Position numbers and translations under genes: made by a program. From Cyanobacteriota bacterium (GTDB taxonomy: Bacteria > Cyanobacteriota > Cyanobacteriia > Cyanobacteriales > Microcoleaceae), in assembly GCA_025362325.1 (NCBI GenBank), contig JANYGO010000219.1, positions 1-56,532 of the forward strand: DNA of 56,532 nt, in the 5' to 3' direction. Under the pieces are notes generated by a model, which was given only the letters and a program-made list of their open reading frames with translations, made no database searches and had not been told where the DNA came from. This document shows, in pieces, positions 26,924-34,289 of the stretch (within the stretch, counting starts at the first letter, position 1; each line of letters opens with the position of its first letter).

Positions 26924-28377
26924 TTTCCAATGCTCATAAAGCGAAAGTAGAATACGGAGATTTTCAGACACCCCCAGAATTAGCTGAGATGGTGTGTCGG
27001 AAATTGATCGAACTTGAGGTTAACCCCAAATTCATTATTGAGCCAACTTGCGGCGTAGGTAATTTCATTGAAGCTGCTGCAAATTCTTTTCCCTCCGCCA
27101 GCCAGATTATCGGAGTTGAAATAAATCAAAGTTACTTAACAGAATTCAGAGCAAAATATCAACAGGATGAGAGATGTGAGGTTAAGCACGGAGATTTTTT
27201 TGATTTTGACTGGACATCATTAATCAACCAATTTAATCAGCGGGTGCTGGTACTGGGCAACTTTCCTTGGGTGACAAATTCACAACAAGGAACTATTGGC
27301 AGTGAAAACTTACCTAAAAAAACTAATTTTCAAAAGCACGCTGGCTTAGATGCACTCACAGGTAAAAGTAACTTCGATATCTCAGAATGGATGCTGATTA
27401 AAGCGATCCACTGGTTGCAAAATCGTGACGCAACTCTGGCAATGCTTTGCAAGACTTCCGTTGCTCGAAAGTTATTGAACTACATTCATTCAAATAAGCT
27501 TAATCTCGCTAGCTGTGCAACTTACAAAATAGATGCTAAAAAGTATTTTGATGCAAATGTGGATGCCTGTTTGTTATTCTGCCAGTTTGACTCTAGCTCG
27601 CAGAACTACTTCTGTGATGTATTTAGCAGTTTAGAAACTTCAGAATGCCACCGGATAGGATATCAAAATAATCTCCTGATTAAGGATATAGATTCTTTCA
27701 ATAAATTGAGTAATTTATATGCTGTAAAGTCAGGTACGAAATGGCGATCGGGCGTAAAGCATGACTGCTCGAATGTGATGGAGTTTCGGAAAATTGATAA
27801 TTTGTTTGTCAATGGATTTGGGGAAGCTGTCGAGCTTGAGGAAACTTATCTATTTCCGCTATTTAAAGGATCTGATGTTGCTCAAAATCGCATTAATGCC
27901 ACAAACCGCTATATTTTAGTAACTCAAAGATTTATTGGCGAGTCAACCGAATCTATCAGACATATAGCTCCTAAAACCGGGCGCTATCTAGAAGATAACG
28001 CACAATATCTAGATAATCGAAAAAGCAAAATTTATCAGCAAAATCCTCGCTTTTCTGTTTTTGGAGTGGGCGATTATAGTTTCAAACCTTGGAAGATTGC
28101 CATTTGCGGACTTTATAAAAAATTGGAGTTCAGATTTATCGGTGAAATCGCTAGTAAACCTGTGATTTTTGATGATACTGTTTACTTTCTCAGCTTTGAA
28201 AATGAGGGAGTTGCACGTAAAACTTTTGAGCTTTTGAATTCACCTGCTGCAATTAGCTTTTATTCATCGATGGTATTTTGGGATGAAAAGCGCCCGATTA
28301 AATCCAGTATCTTAAATTGTCTGAATCTGGCACTGCTGGCAGATTTGGAATATTTAACCGCAGATGCACGCAGATAA
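26920..28377 (+). CDS. N6-adenine DNA methyltransferase of a type II restriction-modification system
   Basis: This 485-aa SAM-dependent methylase has motifs in gamma-class order: motif X near GDFQTPPELA (13-22), motif I EPTCGVGNFIEAA (41-53) and motif IV NFPW at 114-117, a variant of NPPY/W. The C-terminal 200 residues are the likely target-recognition domain. It protects host DNA from the upstream endonuclease. The final residues (LTADARR, stop) come from a dispersed CGCAGATxxACGCAGAT repeat that also lies at about 46853-46888, so the original C-terminus may have been replaced. Confidence 0.9.
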   Translation: MISNAHKAKVEYGDFQTPPELAEMVCRKLIELEVNPKFIIEPTCGVGNFIEAAANSFPSASQIIGVEINQSYLTEFRAKYQQDERCEVKHGDFFDFDWTSLINQFNQRVLVLGNFPWVTNSQQGTIGSENLPKKTNFQKHAGLDALTGKSNFDISEWMLIKAIHWLQNRDATLAMLCKTSVARKLLNYIHSNKLNLASCATYKIDAKKYFDANVDACLLFCQFDSSSQNYFCDVFSSLETSECHRIGYQNNLLIKDIDSFNKLSNLYAVKSGTKWRSGVKHDCSNVMEFRKIDNLFVNGFGEAVELEETYLFPLFKGSDVAQNRINATNRYILVTQRFIGESTESIRHIAPKTGRYLEDNAQYLDNRKSKIYQQNPRFSVFGVGDYSFKPWKIAICGLYKKLEFRFIGEIASKPVIFDDTVYFLSFENEGVARKTFELLNSPAAISFYSSMVFWDEKRPIKSSILNCLNLALLADLEYLTADARR

Positions 28378-28428
28378 ACGCAGATGATTACAGTTAGATG
28401 TTGATTTTTGCAGGGAGATTGCAGACGG

Positions 28429-29256
28429 CTATTTCCGACCGAAAACATAAAAAGTAGTAATATCATTCCAAATACCTTGTTCGGTTTGCAATGCTTCTAA
28501 TTCAACCTCAAACTCAGCCTTAGCTTGCCCTAATTGCTCGGTTGAAAGTGCTGACAAAGGCGGCGGATACTGTCCGGGAGCTGGATGAGAACTTCCCGCC
28601 CACATTGCTTTTGCTTTTTCTAAACTGATATAGCTACCATCTTGCTCAATTTTAATTTCTATTTGTTTAAATCCTGCTTGTTCGAGCAAGCTGCGGCACT
28701 TTTTAACAGTACCTGTGGGTTTGCTCATGTTGAAGGAAATGCCGTATTTTTTAACTACTTTCTGCGTTACAACTCCGCCCACAAATGCGGTGTCGGCGAA
28801 GGTATGAATCCCCAGGATGCCTCCGGGTTTGAGAAATTTGTGCCAGTGGGTGAGGGCGGTGTGCAGATCCGACATCCAAATAAAGGCAGATGAACAAAAT
28901 ATGCGATCGCAACTATTGACTGGAAAGTCTAGCGCTTCGGCATCTGCAAGCATAAATTCTGTATTTTTGAGGCTTAATTCTTGAGCTTTGTTTCTGGCTC
29001 GATCGAGCATTCCCGTTGCAATATCTATGCCGATAACTCGACCTTCCGAGCCAACAATCTCAGCGGCTGCGATCGCCACATGACCTGTTCCCGTTGCAAT
29101 GTCTAAAACCTGTTGACCAGAACTAACTCGCCCGTATTTTACCAGACGGCGAGCAATTTGTAAATGCCAATCGCTATTGTCATAGGTTTGACTTCTGCGG
29201 GTGTACAAATCTGCTATTTCTTGCTTGTATTTGTTTAGTTCAGGTTGGTGGCTCAT
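28429..29256 (-). CDS. Class I SAM-dependent methyltransferase (UbiE/MenG-like)
   Basis: This 275-aa soluble methyltransferase has motif I VLDIATGTGHVAIAAAE near 46-62, the acidic residue of motif II in VIGIDIATGML and motif IV DRIFCSSAFIWM. It resembles the UbiE/COQ5 group in the first 190 residues, but the C-terminal WNDITTFYVFGRK is typical of general type-11 methyltransferases. The substrate is unknown. It is convergent with the restriction-modification operon, separated by 51 bp. Confidence 0.88.
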   Translation of the reverse strand: MSHQPELNKYKQEIADLYTRRSQTYDNSDWHLQIARRLVKYGRVSSGQQVLDIATGTGHVAIAAAEIVGSEGRVIGIDIATGMLDRARNKAQELSLKNTEFMLADAEALDFPVNSCDRIFCSSAFIWMSDLHTALTHWHKFLKPGGILGIHTFADTAFVGGVVTQKVVKKYGISFNMSKPTGTVKKCRSLLEQAGFKQIEIKIEQDGSYISLEKAKAMWAGSSHPAPGQYPPPLSALSTEQLGQAKAEFEVELEALQTEQGIWNDITTFYVFGRK

Positions 29257-29283
29257 CTAGGTTTTCTCGGTAGTAGGAACTTG

Positions 29284-29345
29284 TCGGGTGCGTCAGGTTC
29301 GGTGATTTGGTCGATCGCCCAAATCACCCAATCTGACGCACCCGA
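29284..29345. terminator. Long GGGTGCGT hairpin between the methyltransferase and M16 genes
   Basis: TCGGGTGCGTCAG (29284-29296) pairs with CTGACGCACCCGA (29333-29345), and inside it GGTGATTTGG pairs with CCAAATCACC. It lies just past the M16 peptidase stop (minus strand) and in front of the methyltransferase gene. It is the same repeat type as 17338-17397. Confidence 0.75.
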
Positions 29346-29363
29346 ATCAACTCGCCCAATTCC

Positions 29364-30635
29364 TCAACAAACAGCGGCGGCTACACCCAATTCCTGAATT
29401 GCCGCTTCCGGCCCAACCAGAGAAACATACGGTTCGATGAAGTATTTCTTAGCAGCTTCCTGAGCTTCAGCAGTTGTTACCGCCGCAATTTCTGCTTGAA
29501 ATTCCTGGTCAAATTTAATGCCCAATTCCAAAATTTCGTACCAGCCTAAAACTTGGGCAATTTGTGAATTAGTTTGTTTTCCTAAAGCATATTGACCGAG
29601 CATTTTATTCTTGCAAGCTTGCAATTCTTCCTCGCTGAGTTGGATGTTGGCGAGTCGATCGACCTCAGCGCGCAATCCTTCAAAAGCAGTCACCGTATTT
29701 TCCGGCGCCGTACCCATGTACGCGACAAACTGAGCCGTGTCTAAGCGCGTCGCATAGAGCGCGGAAACATCGTAAGCCAAGCCCCGCTTTTCCCGCAATT
29801 CCACAAACAACCGGCTCGACAAACCGTTACCCAAATAAGTATTCAGCAACTTAATCGCTGCGTAATCGGCATCTTTGACACAGGGTGCGAGATAGCCCAG
29901 CATAATCACTGATTGCTGCGTATCTTGCGCCTTGACGACGGATTGAGGGGAAGGCGTGAGAGGGGATAAAGCTAACGTTGGCAGGGGTGTTAAAGGCGCT
30001 TTCCAGGAGCCAAAAGTGCGATCGATCAGGGCGATCGCATCTTCAGTCGATATTCTGCCGGCTACCGAAATAACTACGTTGTCGGGACGGAAATAGGTTT
30101 TGTGGAACTGTTCGAGCTCGTTTCTGGTGAGCTTTGACATCGTAGCTTCCGTGCCCAAGGTTGAGAAAGCATAGGGATGTTCCTTGTACATCGCGTGGCG
30201 CAATTGCTCGAAGGCGATCGCAAATGGTTGTTCTTGTTGCGATCGAATTGCTGATATTGCGATGCGGCGTTCAAGTTCGACTTCCGCTTCCGGGAAAGTG
30301 GGCGATCGCATCAATTCCGCAGCCAACTCCAAAATATCCTGAAAATCCGCCGTTACCGTCTTCAAACTCACTAAAAAGTAATCGGTAGTCGAGTCGGTAC
30401 TCAACCTCGCTCCCACCGATTCTACACGTTCGGCAATTTCTAGCGAAGACAGGCGATCGGTTCCCTTAGTCATTACCGCCGACAGCAAGTGACACAATCC
30501 TGCTTGTTCCGGCTGTACGCAGCGGCTACCGGCGCGCAGGAATATCCTAGCTGCAATAATATCTGCTGCTGGATTTTCTGATGCTAAGACAACAATACCG
30601 TTGTCTAAAACCGTGCGCTGAATTTCATTTTTCAT
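29364..30635 (-). CDS. M16 peptidase-like protein, catalytically inactive subunit
   Basis: This 423-aa protein of the M16B (pitrilysin/processing-peptidase) family lacks the zinc site: where HxxEH is expected it reads AGLCHLLSAVMTKGTD. The fold is otherwise complete, including the C-terminal R/Y pair region (GLSSRLFVELREKRGLAYDV). M16B enzymes often act as a heterodimer of an active and an inactive chain, and the active partner is the next gene upstream. The start is MKNEIQRTVLDNG; a longer frame runs into TAATTGG tandem repeats (YQLPITNYQLPITN) and is not used. It may degrade peptides or process an exported protein. Confidence 0.93.
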   Translation of the reverse strand: MKNEIQRTVLDNGIVVLASENPAADIIAARIFLRAGSRCVQPEQAGLCHLLSAVMTKGTDRLSSLEIAERVESVGARLSTDSTTDYFLVSLKTVTADFQDILELAAELMRSPTFPEAEVELERRIAISAIRSQQEQPFAIAFEQLRHAMYKEHPYAFSTLGTEATMSKLTRNELEQFHKTYFRPDNVVISVAGRISTEDAIALIDRTFGSWKAPLTPLPTLALSPLTPSPQSVVKAQDTQQSVIMLGYLAPCVKDADYAAIKLLNTYLGNGLSSRLFVELREKRGLAYDVSALYATRLDTAQFVAYMGTAPENTVTAFEGLRAEVDRLANIQLSEEELQACKNKMLGQYALGKQTNSQIAQVLGWYEILELGIKFDQEFQAEIAAVTTAEAQEAAKKYFIEPYVSLVGPEAAIQELGVAAAVC

Positions 30636-30648
30636 GATTAATTTAGTT

Positions 30649-30837
30649 AGTAATTGGGAATTGGTAATTGGTAATTGGTAATTGGTAATTGGTAATTGGT
30701 AATTACTCGATCGCCATTTTGCTATTTTCCATTTGCATCTTGTGATGATCAGTCCTGGACGCACGGGTGGTCAGAAACCGGGTTTTTCACGAAAAGACGC
30801 GCTGTAGTTCACAGATTAAGTAAAAAACCCGGTTTCT
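30649..30837. repeat. TAATTGG heptamers (30649-30704) and AAACCGGGTTTTT inverted repeat (30773-30837)
   Basis: An array of TAATTGG / GGTAATT units is followed by a 15-bp inverted repeat, AGAAACCGGGTTTTT (30773-30787) with its complement at 30822-30837. Both lie in the 371-bp gap between the two M16 genes. The second part (30838-31006) shows no clear structure. The gap weakens the case for a simple two-gene operon. Confidence 0.85.
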
Positions 30838-31006
30838 TTGATAGTGGTGCGTTCAAGACTGCTTCTGTCAGACCGGCTAGGGTTTGACGCACAATATCTA
30901 AATGTAACAAAATCTACTCGCTCCGGCTGCGCCGCCAGCGCAGAAAATCCCGGACAAACGAACATCTATCCGGTACAAAAGATATTTATATTCACAGATT
31001 TAACAA

Positions 31007-32272
31007 TCAGACTGGTTTTAGTACCACGGCTGCGTAGCGTCGGGGAGAGAGATATTGTTGAGCTAAGCGCTGGAGGTCTGATGGCTTAAATGCCTGAATT
31101 CTGGTAGGATAGCTGAGGGCTAATTCGGCAGTGGCGATCGTACTGTAATATCCGTAAAGACCCGCTAACTGTCCCGGCGTTTCCAGCGAGAAAGCAAAGT
31201 CATTGCACAGCAAACGCTTGCAGCGCAGCAGTTCTGCCTCAGAAACCGGCTCAGATTGCAATTCCCAAAGCCGATCGCAAATCCGAGCTTCCACCTGTTC
31301 GACATCCTCTGCTTCCAAGACTGCACAAATAGTAAACAAACTCGATTCCCGTTGTAGCGAGAAAGAGCTTTCGATCGCCTGTACCAATTGTAATTCTTCG
31401 CGCAGTTCCCTGACCAAACGCGAAGTCCGCCCGTCTGCGAGCAACACCGAGAGCAAATCTAACCCGCAAGCATTTTGTAACTGTTCAATTCCGGGCCCAA
31501 TCCACGCCATCATGAGCCGCGCTTGTTCCAATCGGGGGAGACGGAGTTCCTGACGGCGAATTTCTACTAACGGCGGTTCCGCTTCTGCTGTAAACTTGGG
31601 ACAATCCCACGTGTCTGAAAACTTGTCGAAGGCTTTCCCTGTAATATCTCTGGCTTGTGCTTCCTCAATTCCTCCGACTATCACCACAGTCATATTTTCC
31701 GGCTGATAGTGCGATCGATGGAAACACCGCATTTCGTGGGGAGTTCGCGACATCAGCAATTCTTCCGTGCCGAGTACCGATCGCCTGTAGGGATGTTGCT
31801 GGTAAACTGTTTCCATCATTGCTTGGAAACCCAGCCAATCTGGATCGTCTTGAGCTTGGCGGATTTCTTCGAGGACTACATCTCGCTCGCGATCGAATTC
31901 CGCATCGGGAATCGCAGCGCGCAACAGCAATTCTGCTAGCGGCTGCGCCGTTTCTGCTAAATAATCTGCCCCAGCGTTGACATAAAAATGGGCGTAGTCG
32001 TGACTTGTAGCTGCATTGGCGACACCGCCGCGATTTTCGATTACTCGGTCAAATTCTCCCGGGGCGATCGAATCCGTCCCTTTAAATATCATGTGTTCTA
32101 AAAAATGAGCCATTCCCGACCACGAATCGGGTTCTTTCGTAGCGCCAGCCCTCACCCACACGTCTAGCGCGACCACCGGTGTGGCCTCTAGGCGCTGGTG
32201 AATGACCGTTAACCCATTGTGCAGCTTCCAGACATTGGCTGGGAACTCTAAAGCTGTGAGCAGTTGAGACAA
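31007..32272 (-). CDS. M16 zinc peptidase, active subunit
   Basis: This 421-aa M16B metallopeptidase has the full zinc motif HFLEHMIFKGTD near residues 57-68, with the third ligand Glu in the conserved region about 75 residues on (RDVVLEEIRQAQDD). The C-terminal partner-binding RLVRELREELQLV is typical. It probably pairs with the inactive M16 chain at 29364-30635. The only start before the core is TTG (32270-32272), as the next ATG is inside the zinc motif region. There is no signal peptide, so it is likely cytosolic. Confidence 0.94.
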   Translation of the reverse strand: MSQLLTALEFPANVWKLHNGLTVIHQRLEATPVVALDVWVRAGATKEPDSWSGMAHFLEHMIFKGTDSIAPGEFDRVIENRGGVANAATSHDYAHFYVNAGADYLAETAQPLAELLLRAAIPDAEFDRERDVVLEEIRQAQDDPDWLGFQAMMETVYQQHPYRRSVLGTEELLMSRTPHEMRCFHRSHYQPENMTVVIVGGIEEAQARDITGKAFDKFSDTWDCPKFTAEAEPPLVEIRRQELRLPRLEQARLMMAWIGPGIEQLQNACGLDLLSVLLADGRTSRLVRELREELQLVQAIESSFSLQRESSLFTICAVLEAEDVEQVEARICDRLWELQSEPVSEAELLRCKRLLCNDFAFSLETPGQLAGLYGYYSTIATAELALSYPTRIQAFKPSDLQRLAQQYLSPRRYAAVVLKPV

Positions 32273-32447
32273 GCTAGTTCTTCTTAAACTTTAGTTAACT
32301 TCGGCTGCAACTATGTTAGCGCTTTACTGCTGTGCGATCGGGATTAATTGATACAGAAATCACCACTGCTATCTGCCCTTTATCACTAATTAAGCAAATC
32401 CACCTAATTAAAGGTAAAATACCGATCGCTAAAAAGCTTGCTGTGTA

Positions 32448-32562
32448 TGTCTTCTTCATTTTTCCTTCTTCATTTTTCCTTCTTCCTTCTTCCTTCTTCC
32501 TTCTTCATTTTTCCTTCTTCCTTCTTTCTTCTTCCTTCTTCCTTCTTCCTTCTTCTTTCCAC
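32448..32562. repeat. TTCTTCC / TTCATTTTTCC tandem repeat array
   Basis: More than a dozen CTTCTTC-type heptamers, mixed with CATTTTT variants, fill the middle of the 477-bp gap before the hemerythrin gene. It is the same heptamer as at 21955-21995 and, on the other strand, 52706-52752. The rest of the gap holds no gene. Confidence 0.9.
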
Positions 32563-32749
32563 TTATCAGTTATTTTTTACTTTTTGCTTTTTTTCAAGCA
32601 GCCTCAAATACTTACCATTTTTTGGCTCAAAAGTCAATAGGTTGGGCGGGATATTAATGAATCAGTCGGGAGAAAGAGGGTGTTATCAGAATATTTCAAT
32701 AAATTAAAAGATGTAAGAACACTAAAGACCTTGAGAGGAGAAACGACAG

Positions 32750-33778
32750 ATGGTAGCTACCTTAGAAGATACCAAGCGCCAAGCGATCGCTACTAAATTA
32801 GCAGACATGAAAGCGCTGCAAAACCTGCTGATCGCCAACGAGCAATTGTTCATCAATTCCTGCAACGACTCCGAACTGTGCGATCGCTTCCGGGATATGC
32901 TGGAGGACGATCGCAAAAACTTGGGCGTATTAGAAACAACGATCGTGCAATACGGCATTCAAGCCGAGCCCAAAGAAACCAGCGCAAAAATGATTGAAGA
33001 AGTTCAGAAACTCATGCAAGGTTCTGAACTCACATTGTTTGAAAAAGTCACCGAGCACGAACTGCTCAAACACAAACAAACAATGGCCGGTTTGTTAATT
33101 CACAAAGCTGCTCAAGTAGTCGGCGCCGACATCGAAGCCGCCATTACTCCCCTCAACACAGTTAACTTTGAAAACCGTGCTCACCAAGAGCAACTCAAGG
33201 GAGTTATGGAAATCTTGGGTGTGCGCGAACTGACCGGCAAAGACCCCGACCAAGGCGTTTGGGCCCGCGTGCAAGATGCAATGGCAGCTATGACAGGCAT
33301 CATCGGCGGTGCAGTTACCCGCACCAAAGATGAGATGAACATCACCGAAATCCTCACTATGGATCACCGCAAAGCCGATACCCTCTTTATGGAGATCGCA
33401 AAAACCGACGATCCTCAAAAACTGCAAGAATTCTTCGGTCAACTTTACAAAGACCTCAGCGTTCACGCAGAAGCAGAAGAACAAATTGTTTACCCAGCAA
33501 TTCGCAGCTACTACAGCAACACTCAAGAACTGTACGACGAGCAAGCAGCAATGAAGCAAATGCTCGCCCAAATTAAGGCTCTCAACCCCAGTTCTTCTGA
33601 TTTCAAAGGCCAAATCAAACAGCTCCAAACAGCAGTTCAGGATCACGTAAAAGAAGAAGAAAGCGATATGTTCGCTCAAATTCGTCGCAACCTGAGCGAA
33701 GCACAAATGGAACAAATGGCTACTCAATTCAAAGCAGCCAAAAGCACGATGCAGCAAGAAATGGCTAACATGAGCTAA
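32750..33778 (+). CDS. Hemerythrin HHE-domain protein
   Basis: This 342-aa helical protein has a C-terminal hemerythrin-like domain (about 198-320). Di-iron ligands are seen as LTMDHRKADTLF, LYKDLSVHAEAEEQIVYPAI and VQDHVKEEESDMF. The N-terminal half (1-190) is another four-helix ferritin-like bundle, with VTEHELLKHKQTMAG, of unknown role. Hemerythrin domains bind oxygen, nitric oxide or iron; here a role in oxidative or iron stress is likely but unproven. AGAGGAG precedes the ATG by about 10 nt. A hairpin terminator follows. Confidence 0.88.
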   Translation: MVATLEDTKRQAIATKLADMKALQNLLIANEQLFINSCNDSELCDRFRDMLEDDRKNLGVLETTIVQYGIQAEPKETSAKMIEEVQKLMQGSELTLFEKVTEHELLKHKQTMAGLLIHKAAQVVGADIEAAITPLNTVNFENRAHQEQLKGVMEILGVRELTGKDPDQGVWARVQDAMAAMTGIIGGAVTRTKDEMNITEILTMDHRKADTLFMEIAKTDDPQKLQEFFGQLYKDLSVHAEAEEQIVYPAIRSYYSNTQELYDEQAAMKQMLAQIKALNPSSSDFKGQIKQLQTAVQDHVKEEESDMFAQIRRNLSEAQMEQMATQFKAAKSTMQQEMANMS

Positions 33779-33838
33779 TTCAGCAGCCGCTAATTTCTAC
33801 TCTAGCAAAACTAGAGCATAGCTAAACTGCAACCTATC

Positions 33839-33864
33839 AATCCCGCTACCAAGGTGGCGGGATT
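33839..33864 (+). terminator. Terminator of the hemerythrin gene
   Basis: AATCCCGC (33839-33846) pairs with GCGGGATT (33857-33864). It is followed by ACTGTTTTG and lies 61 bp past the stop. Confidence 0.75.
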
Positions 33865-33900
33865 ACTGTTTTGTCTAAACTCACCAATGTTCAATAATAA

Positions 33901-33953
33901 AAGGACTGAAGTCCTCACTACGAACCAGGTTTGTAGTGAGGACTTCAGTCCTT
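33901..33953. repeat. Dispersed GTAGTGAGGACTTCAGTCC palindrome
   Basis: AAGGACTGAAGTCCTCACTAC and its inverted copy enclose a 4-to-10-nt loop. It is followed by TTTCTTTC, and may serve as a second terminator for the hemerythrin gene. From here to 34289, where the SdrD-like gene ends, I see nothing coding. Confidence 0.9.
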
Positions 33954-34289
33954 TCTTTCTTTCCGTTAACCACAGAGCCGCCGTTGGGATGCAAAATTTG
34001 ACCAGTCATGCTTTTTGCCGCACTCTACGATTAATACCAATTATGAAAAACATTGCTACTACCGAAATTATCGGCGATCATCTGTAGGGAAACGGCACTG
34101 CCGTGTCCGGCGGGTGATGAGAGCAAATGAGATATAATTTGTATAATATTCGTGATTGTATCAACTATTTTGCAAATTGGTATAAAGACAGTTTGTGCGA
34201 TGACACAACAGCAAACTGCACGCCAAAACAATATTTGACGTGCAGTTTAAATCAGCTAGCTGCTAATTGCCGAGGCTCTAATTAGAGGC

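Noticed and set aside
32332..32707. ORFs of 102 and 89 residues with FFLLPSSFF repeats
   Set aside because: Pure translation of the TTCTTCC heptamer array.
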